Shown piece after piece: positions 7,841 to 16,810 of a stretch of 64,000 bases of DNA (positions are counted from its first letter, which is position 1; each line of letters opens with the position of its first letter). The notes under the pieces are model-generated. The model saw only the letters and a list, made by a program, of their open reading frames with translations, did not search any database and was not told the DNA's origin. The stretch is from NCBI RefSeq assembly GCF_001455205.1, contig NZ_CP013341.1, positions 1,240,001 through 1,304,000 of the forward strand. The letters are read 5' to 3'. The position numbers were made by a program, and so were the translations under genes. The stretch comes from Nitrosomonas ureae (lineage in GTDB: Bacteria > Pseudomonadota > Gammaproteobacteria > Burkholderiales > Nitrosomonadaceae).

Positions 7841-8827
7841 ATGCGTCATAGCACGTTACGGCAGCTTGAGGTTTTTGAGGCGATTGCTCGATTGAAGAGT
7901 TTTACCCGAGCAGCTGAGGAATTATTTCTGACACAACCGACAGTATCGATGCAAGTCAAGAAGTTGACCGAAGAGATTGGTCTGCCATTATTTGAGCAAG
8001 TCGGCAAGAAAATCTATCTGACCGATGCGGGAGAAGAGCTTTATCGAACCTGTCTGGGCATTTTTGACCATTTCTCACGTTTCGAGATGATTGCTTCCGA
8101 CATGAAGGGGTTGAAATCAGGGAAGCTTCGGCTCGCGGTAGTGACCACTGCAAAATACTTCGTGCCGCGATTATTGGGGATGTTTTGCCAGAAATACCCT
8201 GGCATTGACGTTGCGCTGAAAGTGACGAATCGCGAGCATATCCTGGAGCGATTAACCGGTAACCAGGATGATCTCTATATCTTAGGCCAAATTCCGGACG
8301 CAGTTGATGCGGTGGCGGAAATTTTTTTGGATAATCAATTGGTTGTTTTGGCATCTGCTGATCATCCCTTGGCAACTGAAAAAAAGATCCCCATCAAGCG
8401 CATTTGTGATGAACCTTTTATTATGCGAGAGCCAGGTTCCGGAACAAGAATAGCGACTGAGCTTTTTTTCTCAAAACATAATAAAAAACTGAAGGTTCGC
8501 ATGGAGTTAGGTAGCAACGAAGCGATTAAGCAAACCGTCGCAGGCAGATTGGGTATTGCTGTATTATCGCGACATACACTGGCACTGGATGCGCAGATAG
8601 GTCAGCTGGCAATACTGGATGTTGAGGGGTTTCCGATTGAACGCCATTGGTATTTTGCTTATTCATCCGGAAAGCAGTTGTCGATTGTCGCGCAGACATT
8701 CTTAAGCTATTTACGGCAGGCTAATAATTTGCTCGATAACATGACATGCCGCCATATGACTTCCGGGCATTGCCCACTATTGGAAAATGAGACAAGCATA
8801 AGATCCGGTGGGGAGGCGTCAGTGTAA
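7841..8827 (+). CDS. cbbR: CbbR, LysR-type regulator of the RuBisCO operon
   Basis: A 328-residue LysR-family transcription factor. Residues 1-60 hold the winged helix-turn-helix (TLRQLEVFEAIARLKSFTRA, then SMQVKKLTEEIGLPLFEQ), and about 90-295 the periplasmic-binding-like effector domain that in CbbR homologues senses Calvin-cycle or redox metabolites. Divergent orientation next to cbbL is the classical CbbR arrangement. The start follows a G-rich Shine-Dalgarno (GGGGG, 4-5 bases upstream). The C-terminal 30 residues (RHMTSGHCPLLENETS) extend past the usual domain end and look dispensable. ppsA starts 40 bases downstream on the same strand and could be cotranscribed. Confidence 0.93.
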   Translation: MRHSTLRQLEVFEAIARLKSFTRAAEELFLTQPTVSMQVKKLTEEIGLPLFEQVGKKIYLTDAGEELYRTCLGIFDHFSRFEMIASDMKGLKSGKLRLAVVTTAKYFVPRLLGMFCQKYPGIDVALKVTNREHILERLTGNQDDLYILGQIPDAVDAVAEIFLDNQLVVLASADHPLATEKKIPIKRICDEPFIMREPGSGTRIATELFFSKHNKKLKVRMELGSNEAIKQTVAGRLGIAVLSRHTLALDAQIGQLAILDVEGFPIERHWYFAYSSGKQLSIVAQTFLSYLRQANNLLDNMTCRHMTSGHCPLLENETSIRSGGEASV

Positions 8828-8867
8828 TTGAGAAATTGCTTTTTTATTTGCTGATGGGAATTCTACA

Positions 8868-11258
8868 ATGACTCAATATATTGCCTGGTTTGAGCAACTG
8901 ACGATGAAAGATGTAAACCGAGTTGGCGGTAAGAATGCCTCGCTGGGTGAAATGATCAGTCAACTTGCGCAAGCAGGGGTTAGTGTGCCTGCAGGCTTTG
9001 CCACCACGACGCAAGCATACCGTGAGTTTTTGATCGCTAATGGATTGGTCGACCGCATCAATCATCGGCTGAATGGACTGGATGTTGATGATATCCCTGC
9101 GCTGACTGCCGCCGGCCGAACTATCCGAAGCTGGGTGCTGGATGCCGCGCTGCCAGCCGCTATTTCACAAGCGATAGCACAAGCCTACGAAGTACTGGCT
9201 GCCTATGACGAGAAGCGCGATGAGGTTTCTTTTGCCGTGCGCTCTTCAGCGACTGCCGAGGACTTGGCCGATGCCTCATTTGCCGGCCAGCAGGAAACAT
9301 TGCTGAACGTTCGCGGGCTGGATCAAATCATGGCAGCGATCAAAATCGTATTTGCTTCACTGTATAACGACCGAGCAATTGCGTATCGCGTGCATCAGAA
9401 TTTTCCTCACGACAAAGTGTATTTGTCTGCCGGGATTCAGAAAATGGTACGCAGCGACTTGGGCGCGAGCGGGGTGATGTTTACCCTGGATACCGAATCC
9501 GGTTTCCGGGATGTGGTTTTCATCACGTCGGCGTATGGGCTGGGTGAAACCATCGTGCAGGGCATTGTCAATCCGGATGAATTCTATGTATACAAACGTG
9601 GACTTGCGGCCGGTAAGCCGGCCATTTTATCGCGACGTTTAGGTACCAAAACCATCGAGATGATTTACGGCGAGAACACAGATGGCAGAGATGCGGCGGA
9701 TTCATATACGCTGACACGCGATGTTGAACATGCGCGGCGCACACGTTTTTCTCTATCGGATGCTCAGGTGGAGGCATTGGCGCGCCAAGCCATGATCATC
9801 GAACAGCATTATGGCCGTCCTATGGATATCGAATGGGCATTAGACGGACTGGATGAGCAGTTGTACATTGTGCAGGCGCGCCCGGAAACCGTGGAAAGCC
9901 GATCTACAACGGTTCTGGATCGATATAAGCTTAATGGCAAAGGTGTGGTGTTGACCGAAGGCCGTTCGATTGGCAGCAGGATTGGTCAGGGAGCAGCGCG
10001 TTTGATCATGGGAGTGGATCAGATGCATAAAATTCAGTCGGGCGATGTGCTGGTGACGGATATGACGGATCCCGATTGGGAGCCGATCATGAAACGCGCA
10101 TCGGCCATTGTGACCAACCGTGGCGGGCGCACCTGCCATGCGGCGATTGTAGCCAGGGAAATGGGTATTCCGGCGGTGGTTGGTTGCGGCGATGCAACCG
10201 GGTCGATCAAAGACGGAGTGGACGTGACAGTGTCCTGTGCAGAAGGTGATACCGGGTTTGTCTATGAGGGAATGCTGCCATTCGAACATATTACGTCCGA
10301 TACCGGTCAATTGCCGGATTTGCCGGTCAAAATGATGCTGAATGTGGGTAACCCTTCACATGCTTTTTCTTTCTCGCGCATGCCGAATCAAGGGGTTGGA
10401 TTGGCCCGGCTGGAATTTATTATCAATAACATGATCGGTATTCATCCCAAGGCGTTGCTGGAATTCGACCGGCTGCCCGATGCGCTGAAGCAGACTATCG
10501 GCGCCCGTATTGCAGGCTATCAAAACCCCGTTGATTTTTATGTTGAAAAATTGATCGAAGGCATTGCTACGCTGGCGGCGGCATTTTATCCACATGCGGT
10601 GATTGTGCGCACGTCCGACTTTAAATCAAATGAGTATGCCAATCTGATTGGGGGAAATCGTTATGAGCCTCAAGAAGAAAACCCGATGATCGGTTTTCGC
10701 GGTGCTTCGCGCTATGTGTCGGCTGCCTTTCGTGATTGTTTTGAACTCGAATGCCAGGCATTACGCAAAGTACGCGACGAGATGGGACTGACCAATGTTG
10801 AAATCATGATTCCATTCTGCCGTACGTTGGAGGAAGCTGAGCAGGTAACCTTGTTGCTGGCATCGCATGGATTGGCGCGGGGGCAGAATGGTTTGCGGCT
10901 AATCATGATGTGCGAGATTCCTTCCAATGCAGTATTGGCGGAAGAATTTTTACAGTTCTTTGATGGTTTTTCCATCGGTTCCAACGACATGACGCAACTG
11001 ACGCTGGGAATTGATCGCGACTCGAGCCTTGTTGCTCATGTGTTTGACGAACGCAATCCGGCGGTCAGGAAACTGCTGAAAATGGCTATCGATGCATGTC
11101 ATAAGCAAGGAAAGTATATCGGCATTTGCGGGCAAGGCCCTTCGGATTACCCGGATTTTGCCGCTTGGCTGTATGAACAGGGTATCAGCAGCTTATCGCT
11201 AAACCCCGATTCGGTGCTGCAAACCTGGCTTGATCTGGCAAAACTGAGCGAATCATGA
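8868..11258 (+). CDS. ppsA: Phosphoenolpyruvate synthase
   Basis: Converts pyruvate, ATP and water to PEP, AMP and phosphate, the entry to gluconeogenesis from pyruvate. The 796-residue protein has the three expected parts: N-terminal ATP-grasp domain (VGGKNASLGEM, FAVRSSATAEDL), central swivelling phosphohistidine domain with GGRTCHAAIVAREMG, where H424 is the phosphocarrier, and C-terminal PEP-binding barrel (NPMIGFRGASRY, MCEIPSN, GSNDMTQLTLG, CGQGPSDYP). T422, two residues before the catalytic histidine, is the threonine that the PpsR partner phosphorylates in characterised systems. ppsR overlaps its stop by four bases. In an autotroph this links pyruvate to hexose synthesis and biosynthesis. 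Confidence 0.96.
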   Translation: MTQYIAWFEQLTMKDVNRVGGKNASLGEMISQLAQAGVSVPAGFATTTQAYREFLIANGLVDRINHRLNGLDVDDIPALTAAGRTIRSWVLDAALPAAISQAIAQAYEVLAAYDEKRDEVSFAVRSSATAEDLADASFAGQQETLLNVRGLDQIMAAIKIVFASLYNDRAIAYRVHQNFPHDKVYLSAGIQKMVRSDLGASGVMFTLDTESGFRDVVFITSAYGLGETIVQGIVNPDEFYVYKRGLAAGKPAILSRRLGTKTIEMIYGENTDGRDAADSYTLTRDVEHARRTRFSLSDAQVEALARQAMIIEQHYGRPMDIEWALDGLDEQLYIVQARPETVESRSTTVLDRYKLNGKGVVLTEGRSIGSRIGQGAARLIMGVDQMHKIQSGDVLVTDMTDPDWEPIMKRASAIVTNRGGRTCHAAIVAREMGIPAVVGCGDATGSIKDGVDVTVSCAEGDTGFVYEGMLPFEHITSDTGQLPDLPVKMMLNVGNPSHAFSFSRMPNQGVGLARLEFIINNMIGIHPKALLEFDRLPDALKQTIGARIAGYQNPVDFYVEKLIEGIATLAAAFYPHAVIVRTSDFKSNEYANLIGGNRYEPQEENPMIGFRGASRYVSAAFRDCFELECQALRKVRDEMGLTNVEIMIPFCRTLEEAEQVTLLLASHGLARGQNGLRLIMMCEIPSNAVLAEEFLQFFDGFSIGSNDMTQLTLGIDRDSSLVAHVFDERNPAVRKLLKMAIDACHKQGKYIGICGQGPSDYPDFAAWLYEQGISSLSLNPDSVLQTWLDLAKLSES

Positions 11259-12082
11259 CGCCGCAGAAACGCAGTGTTTTTTACTTGTCCGACCGTACCG
11301 GCATTACCGCGGAAACACTCGGACACAGTCTGCTAACGCAATTTGACGGAATCACGTGGAGCACTGTCAACGTGCCGTTTCTGGATGATATCGAGCAAGC
11401 CCGGGCTGTGCTGGTGCAGATTAATCAGGCCGCTGTAGATGATGGTTACCGGCCTTTGGTTTTTAGTACCTTGTTGAAGCCTGAGATTCTCGAAGTGATC
11501 AAACAGGCCAACTGCCGCATGTATGATTTTTTTGAAACTTTTATTCGTTCCATCGAAGAGGAACTGCATCAGCCATTTATACGCATAGCCGGGCGTTCCC
11601 ATGGCCAGCATCATCTATCGTATTTCAAACGTATTGCCGCGGTTAATTATGTGCTGGCGCATGATGACGGTGTCAATTCCAAGCATTACGTTGATGCCGA
11701 TATCATTCTGATGGGTGTCTCGCGTTCCGGTAAAACGCCCACTTGTCTTTACTTGGGATTGCAGTATGGTATCGCTGCCGCGAATTATCCGCTAACTCCG
11801 GATGACATGAGTGTTCAACAGATTCCCAAGATACTGGAAAATGTGCGCAGTAAACTGTTCGGCTTGACTTTAACGCCGGCGCAGCTGCACTTCATCCGCC
11901 AGGAACGTCGCCCCGACAGTGAGTATGCATCGCTCGCGCAATGTCAGCGGGAATTACAATGGCAGGAAGCGCTGTTTCGCCAGTTTGACATTCCCTATTT
12001 GGATACCACGCGTATTTCAATTGAAGAAATCAGTGCAATCATATTGAATAGGTGTGGACTGAGAAGGCAATTATATGGGTGA
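11255..12082 (+). CDS. ppsR: PEP synthase regulatory protein (bifunctional kinase/pyrophosphorylase)
   Basis: A 275-residue DUF299-family protein that inactivates PEP synthase by ADP-dependent threonine phosphorylation and reactivates it by phosphate-dependent dephosphorylation that releases PPi. The N-terminal FYLSDRTGITAETLG motif and the P-loop GVSRSGKT (residues 154-161) are the family signatures. Its ATG overlaps the ppsA stop (ATGA), so the two are translationally coupled. Release of PPi on reactivation is notable next to the PPi-using genes hppA and pfp. A convergent terminator region follows. Confidence 0.95.
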   Translation: MTPQKRSVFYLSDRTGITAETLGHSLLTQFDGITWSTVNVPFLDDIEQARAVLVQINQAAVDDGYRPLVFSTLLKPEILEVIKQANCRMYDFFETFIRSIEEELHQPFIRIAGRSHGQHHLSYFKRIAAVNYVLAHDDGVNSKHYVDADIILMGVSRSGKTPTCLYLGLQYGIAAANYPLTPDDMSVQQIPKILENVRSKLFGLTLTPAQLHFIRQERRPDSEYASLAQCQRELQWQEALFRQFDIPYLDTTRISIEEISAIILNRCGLRRQLYG

Positions 12083-12203
12083 TGGTGATTCTTTATAGAA
12101 ACCTGTGGGTTACTTATAAAGCTCAGTGTGTTCATAGACAGCGGTGGGTGGTTTGATCTTTCAAGCTTGTGCCAGGGTACAAAGTAAATTTTTGACTATC
12201 CAA

Positions 12204-12236
12204 TTAAAAAAGCACATCAGTTGCCTGATGTGCTTT
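12204..12236 (-). terminator. Intrinsic terminator of hppA
   Basis: A 12-bp perfect stem, aaagcacatcag at 12209-12220 and ctgatgtgcttt at 12225-12236, has a four-base loop and, on the minus strand, a T-run. It lies about 25 bases past the hppA stop. On the plus strand it may also serve the convergent ppsA-ppsR unit, though the T-run there is shorter. Confidence 0.85.
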
Positions 12237-12260
12237 AGTGAATGAATTAATCAATGATCG

Positions 12261-14318
12261 TTATAGCAGAGGAATGATCAGCAATGCCACAATGTTGATG
12301 ATTTTGATCAATGGATTAATTGCCGGGCCGGCCGTGTCCTTATAAGGGTCACCCACGGTATCGCCCGTCACCGAGGCTTTGTGGGCCTCACTGCCTTTGC
12401 CGCCAAAATGACCGTCTTCAATGTGCTTTTTGGCATTATCCCAAGCGCCGCCACCGGTTGTCATTGAAATGGCCACGAACAAGCCGGTCACGATAGAGCC
12501 CATCAATACACCACCCAGAGCTTGCGGTCCCAGGATCACGCCGACCAGCAGAGGAATCAGTACGGGCAATAATGAAGGAATCATCATTTCCTTGATCGCT
12601 GCTTTAGTCAACATATCCACGGCACGTGAATAGTCCGGTTTGGCTGTACCTTCCATAATACCCGGAATTTCCTTGAATTGACGGCGCACTTCGATCACCA
12701 CCGATCCGGCGGCACGCCCTACAGCTTCCATCGACATGGCACCAAACAAGTAAGGAATCATACCGCCGATAAACAAGCCGATAATCACCATGTGATTGGA
12801 TAAATCGAAGGATAACTCGAATCCGGCGTGTTCCAGAGCATGGGTGTAGTCGGCAAACAATACTAAGGCTGCTAGCCCTGCCGAGCCGATCGCGTAACCT
12901 TTGGTAACCGCTTTAGTCGTATTGCCAACCGCATCCAGAGGATCGGTGATGGCGCGCACTGAATCGGGCATTTCTGCCATTTCAGCAATACCGCCTGCGT
13001 TATCGGTAATCGGGCCGTATGCATCCAGTGCCACAATAATACCTGTCATCGACAGCATGGATGTTGCAGCAATCGCAATACCATACAGGCCTGCCAGTGC
13101 ATATGCCAGCAAGATACTGATACACATTGCCAGAACCGGGGCTGCGGTTGCACGCATTGAAACACCCAAGCCGGCAATAATATTGGTTGCATGTCCGGTA
13201 GTGGAAGCTTCAGCAATATGTTGAACCGGTGGATAATCGGTGGAAGTGTAGTATTCAGTAATTACAACCATCAGTCCGGTCAACACCAAGCCGATTGCAG
13301 CAGCCAGAAATACGCGCAGAACCAGCATACCGCCCGCAATCTCCGTGCCATCCACGATCAGTGACATATCACTCATAAACCAAACGGTCACCGGCAAGTA
13401 CGCTAACAAAGCGATACCACCCGCAACAGCCAGGCCGCGATAAAGTGCATTCATGATGGTGCCGCCATCACGCATCTTGACGTAATAACAGCCGACAATC
13501 GAAGCGATAATCGATACTGCACCGAGCATCAGTGGAAATATAACCGCACTGGTTGCGTTTGCAGTAAACAATAATGCGCCCAGTATCATGGTTGCAATAA
13601 TGGTAACCGCGTAAGTTTCAAACAAATCCGCTGCCATGCCCGCACAGTCACCCACGTTATCACCCACGTTATCAGCAATGACGGCTGGATTGCGAGGATC
13701 GTCTTCAGGGATTCCGGCTTCGACTTTACCGACCAGATCCGCGCCCACATCGGCACCTTTGGTGAATATCCCACCACCCAGCCGCGCAAAAATGGAAATC
13801 AAAGATCCTCCGAATGCAAAACCAATCAGTGGCTTGATAACATCACTGACAGATTGATTGGGATCAGCGCCATCAAACAGCAGGGCGCAGTATCCGGCAA
13901 CGCCTAGCAGGCCTAAGCCAACAACCAGCATTCCGGTAACTGCGCCGCCTCGAAAAGCAATCGCAAGGGCCTCATTCAATCCGATGGTTGCTGCCTGAGC
14001 GGTACGTACATTTGATTGGACTGAGACTGTCATCCCCAGAAAACCTGCGGCACCCGAAAGAATTGCACCTAGAGCAAAACCAATAGCCGTGTCCCAACCG
14101 AGCGCTATCCAGAGCGCAAAAAACAATACTCCACCCACCATGCCGATCGTCATGTACTGACGTTTAAGATATGCGGAGGCGCCTTCTTGAATAGCTTTTG
14201 CAATTTCTTGCATACGCTGGTTGCCTGTAGATTGATCAAAAATACCCTTAATCCATATACCACTGAATATCAGGGCTACAATCGCACTAAGAATTGCGAT
14301 AACTAAACCACTAGCCAT
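12261..14318 (-). CDS. hppA: Membrane-bound H+-translocating pyrophosphatase, K+-independent type
   Basis: An integral membrane enzyme of about 16 helices that couples PPi hydrolysis to proton pumping, or the reverse. The PPi-binding region is DVGADLVGKVEAGIPEDDPR followed by NVGDNVGDCAGMAADLFETY; a second acidic cluster is near DTVGDPYKDTAGPAINP at the C-terminus. In GNTTKAVTKGYAIGSAG the lysine (residue 469) and the threonine three residues on (472) are the established signature of K+-independent H+-pumping enzymes; K+-dependent ones have alanine first. The ATG at 14318 has GGAG 6 bases upstream, which is preferred over a TTG four codons earlier; the protein has 685 residues. It follows pfp after about 225 bp on the same strand. 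Confidence 0.96.
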   Translation of the reverse strand: MASGLVIAILSAIVALIFSGIWIKGIFDQSTGNQRMQEIAKAIQEGASAYLKRQYMTIGMVGGVLFFALWIALGWDTAIGFALGAILSGAAGFLGMTVSVQSNVRTAQAATIGLNEALAIAFRGGAVTGMLVVGLGLLGVAGYCALLFDGADPNQSVSDVIKPLIGFAFGGSLISIFARLGGGIFTKGADVGADLVGKVEAGIPEDDPRNPAVIADNVGDNVGDCAGMAADLFETYAVTIIATMILGALLFTANATSAVIFPLMLGAVSIIASIVGCYYVKMRDGGTIMNALYRGLAVAGGIALLAYLPVTVWFMSDMSLIVDGTEIAGGMLVLRVFLAAAIGLVLTGLMVVITEYYTSTDYPPVQHIAEASTTGHATNIIAGLGVSMRATAAPVLAMCISILLAYALAGLYGIAIAATSMLSMTGIIVALDAYGPITDNAGGIAEMAEMPDSVRAITDPLDAVGNTTKAVTKGYAIGSAGLAALVLFADYTHALEHAGFELSFDLSNHMVIIGLFIGGMIPYLFGAMSMEAVGRAAGSVVIEVRRQFKEIPGIMEGTAKPDYSRAVDMLTKAAIKEMMIPSLLPVLIPLLVGVILGPQALGGVLMGSIVTGLFVAISMTTGGGAWDNAKKHIEDGHFGGKGSEAHKASVTGDTVGDPYKDTAGPAINPLIKIINIVALLIIPLL

Positions 14319-14543
14319 AGAGAACTCCAATTAAAGTCAGACCATAAAAATCAAATGTGAAATCCTGGCCTAATTAATTCCACATTATTAAACACTTGTA
14401 CAAAATCAGAAATCAGGCTGTATTTTATCTGTTCTTGCTTGCTGAATGCATCAAATATTTATGAAATTTAGATTGTTAGGTGATTGGAATCAAATTGTTT
14501 GGCTTCCATACAACACCTTAAGCAAACTTATTCTTGCTCACAA

Positions 14544-15803
14544 CTAAATTTTGAATTCATCCAGTTTCTTTGGAACAGCAACATTTTTGAGTCTTACATA
14601 GTCCGGCAAACCATCCTTATAGGGTGGATAATCTTCGCCTTCAATCAGTGGTGCCAAGTATTCCCGGCATGCTTGAGTAATGCCAAATCCATCTTCGCTG
14701 ATAAAATTATCCGGCATCATTTTTTCAACATTGGCAACATTGGATAGCTGTGCCATACCTACCGACCATTGATAGGGCGAACTGGATTCGCGCACGATGG
14801 TAGGCATTACCGAATTGTGTCCCGCCAGGGCATATTCCACGGCTGCCTTGCCCATGGCATAGGCTTGCTCGACGTCAGTTTTGGAGGCAATATGACGTGC
14901 TGCGCGTTGCAGATAATCTGCAACACCCCAGTGATATTTCAGGCCCAAGCCATCTTTGATGATATTGGCCACTACCGGAGCAACTCCGCCTAATTGTGCA
15001 TGTCCGAATGCATCACGCAAACCCTGATCAGACAAGAAATTACCGTCCTCCCCTTTAACGCCTTCCGAGACCACCACTGAACAGTATCCGTATTCCTTGA
15101 CATAGCGGTCCACTGTGGCAAGAAACTTTTCCTTATTGAAAGTTACTTCCGGGAACAGAATCACGATCGGGATCTCGCAGTCCGGACTGGATGCCAAACC
15201 ACCTGCAGCAGCGATCCATCCCGCATGGCGTCCCATGACTTCAAGTACAAAAACCTTGGTGGAAGTCTTGGACATGCTGGCCACATCAAAGCTGGCTTCG
15301 CGCGTGGAAACTGCGATGTATTTGGCGACTGAGCCAAAGCCCGGGCAGCAATCCGTGATCGGCAAATCATTGTCAACGGTTTTGGGAACATGAATCGCCT
15401 GAATGGGATAACCCAACGTATCTGATATCTGCGAAACCTTCAAGCAGGTATCTGCCGAATCACCCCCGCCGTTGTAGAAAAAGTACCCGATATCGTGTGC
15501 TTTGAACACTTCGATCAAACGTTCGTATTCGCGTCGATTTTGCTCCAAACTCTTTAATTTATAGCGACAGGAACCAAATGCACCAGACGGCGTATGTCGC
15601 AACTTTGCAATCGCTGCTGCCGAGTCGGCATTGGTATCAATGAGATCTTCTGTTAACGCACCGATAATACCGTTGCGACCTGCATAAACGGTGCCAATTT
15701 TGTCAGTATGCTGGCGCGCTGTTTCCAGAACACCTGCGGCGGAAGCGTTAATGACCGCTGTCACACCGCCGGATTGGGCATAAAATGCATTTTTAATTGC
15801 CAT
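14544..15803 (-). CDS. pfp: Pyrophosphate-dependent 6-phosphofructokinase
   Basis: Reversibly phosphorylates fructose 6-phosphate with PPi; in a Calvin-cycle organism it can also act on fructose and sedoheptulose bisphosphates in the synthetic direction and regenerate PPi. Of 419 residues, GGGDS at 112-116 carries aspartate where ATP enzymes have glycine, and PKTVDND at 140-146 carries the lysine that selects PPi over ATP. Other family segments are YAGRNGI, MGRHAGW and PGFGSVAKY. AGGAG lies 7 bases upstream of the ATG. It sits between adk and hppA, one strand, supporting a PPi-linked energy module. No ATP-dependent phosphofructokinase is present in this window. Confidence 0.95.
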   Translation of the reverse strand: MAIKNAFYAQSGGVTAVINASAAGVLETARQHTDKIGTVYAGRNGIIGALTEDLIDTNADSAAAIAKLRHTPSGAFGSCRYKLKSLEQNRREYERLIEVFKAHDIGYFFYNGGGDSADTCLKVSQISDTLGYPIQAIHVPKTVDNDLPITDCCPGFGSVAKYIAVSTREASFDVASMSKTSTKVFVLEVMGRHAGWIAAAGGLASSPDCEIPIVILFPEVTFNKEKFLATVDRYVKEYGYCSVVVSEGVKGEDGNFLSDQGLRDAFGHAQLGGVAPVVANIIKDGLGLKYHWGVADYLQRAARHIASKTDVEQAYAMGKAAVEYALAGHNSVMPTIVRESSSPYQWSVGMAQLSNVANVEKMMPDNFISEDGFGITQACREYLAPLIEGEDYPPYKDGLPDYVRLKNVAVPKKLDEFKI

Positions 15804-15855
15804 GTTTTTCTCCTGATTGATTAAATCGTAAGCAAGTATTACTAAATCTTTCCAT

Positions 15856-15891
15856 ACAAAAACTCAGGTGCCATTGTTCGCATCCTGAGTT
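15856..15891 (-). terminator. Intrinsic terminator of adk
   Basis: On the minus strand an 8-bp stem (15884-15891 with 15861-15868, sequence aactcagg/cctgagtt) is followed by TTTTTG. It lies about 45 bases beyond the adk stop and before pfp, so adk and pfp are probably separate units or only partly read through. Confidence 0.7.
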
Positions 15892-15935
15892 CTGCGGTTC
15901 AAATCTGTTGTGTGGATGAATGACGAGTATTAAAT

Positions 15936-16589
15936 TTATTTGAGTGCTGCAATAATCTGATCGCGAATCTCTTCGACTGTACCTATCCCGGCTATTTTGA
16001 TATAACGAGGCGCTTCTTTTCCGCCGTGCGTCGACCATTGTGAATAATAGGCCACCAGCGGTTCTGTTTGTTCGTGATAAACCTCCAATCGTTTTTTGAC
16101 CGTTTCTTCCTTATCATCATCGCGCTGTATAAGGGGTTCGTCTGTTACATCGTCCCGACCAGCTGATTTGGGTGGATTGAAATCCACATGGTAAGTACGG
16201 CCAGAAGCGGGATGCACCCTTCGACCCGACATGCGTTTAATAATTTCAGCATCATCAACATCAATCTCGACTACAAAATCAATCGGTACGCCTGCTGTTT
16301 TCATCGCTTCGGCCTGTGGAATCGTGCGGGGAAAGCCGTCAAATAGAAAGCCATTGGCACAATCTGGTTGCGCGATGCGCTCTTTGACTAAGTTAATGAT
16401 GATGTCATCAGAAACCAATCCGCCAGAATCCATTATTTTTTTCGCCATGATGCCCAATTCCGTGCCTGCTTTCACGGCACTGCGCAACATATCCCCGGTA
16501 GAAATTTGTGGAACACCAAAATGTTCCTTAATATAATTGGCTTGTGTGCCTTTTCCAGCACCTGGACCGCCTAACAAAATGACTCGGAT
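15936..16589 (-). CDS. adk: Adenylate kinase with apparent AUC start codon
   Basis: Interconverts 2 ADP with ATP and AMP. The P-loop GGPGAGKGT is at residues 7-15, the NMP-binding region includes STGDMLR and LFDGFPRTIPQAEA, and the LID segment is GRRVHPASGRTYHVDFNPP without zinc cysteines. Length from RVILLGGPG matches the 217-218 residue family exactly. The codon in the start position is ATC (16589-16587), not ATG, and a strong AGGAG lies 7 bases before it. The only conventional starts in frame are a TTG at 16658 and internal TTG/CTG codons, which would add a 23-residue tail unknown in the family and have no ribosome site. Either the sequence has an error or initiation is at AUC. AMP made by PEP synthase is a substrate. 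Confidence 0.9.
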   Translation of the reverse strand: MRVILLGGPGAGKGTQANYIKEHFGVPQISTGDMLRSAVKAGTELGIMAKKIMDSGGLVSDDIIINLVKERIAQPDCANGFLFDGFPRTIPQAEAMKTAGVPIDFVVEIDVDDAEIIKRMSGRRVHPASGRTYHVDFNPPKSAGRDDVTDEPLIQRDDDKEETVKKRLEVYHEQTEPLVAYYSQWSTHGGKEAPRYIKIAGIGTVEEIRDQIIAALK

Positions 16590-16754
16590 GGCTATTCTCC
16601 TTTTATTGCCGATTAATATTATTGAATGCAGAGACAAAGTTTTTTTCTGCGATTTCAACGCCCACGTTAGTAATTATATCGCAGGCAAGCTGGATACTCG
16701 AGTATTTTACTATGCTATTTTTTAAAGTTAAACAATCTGTCATAACAAGTTACG

Positions 16755-16781
16755 TTGATACCAAATAGGTTATGCGATAAT
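16755..16781 (+). promoter_or_regulatory. recA: Possible sigma-70 promoter of recA
   Basis: TTGATA at 16755-16760 and GATAAT at 16776-16781, spaced 15 bases, lie about 30 bases before the recA ATG. The hexamers are good, the spacing short. No CTG-N10-CAG LexA box was found between adk and recA. Confidence 0.35.
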
Positions 16782-16810
16782 AATCCAATTGACTCTTAAC
16801 AGGATAAATC

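Noticed and set aside
9840..10310. Open frames antisense to ppsA
   Set aside because: His- and Arg-rich composition is typical of antisense shadows; ppsA is unambiguous.
16590..16658. Upstream TTG start for adk giving a 240-residue protein
   Set aside because: The added 23 residues have no counterpart in the family and no ribosome site precedes them, while AGGAG is correctly spaced from the ATC.
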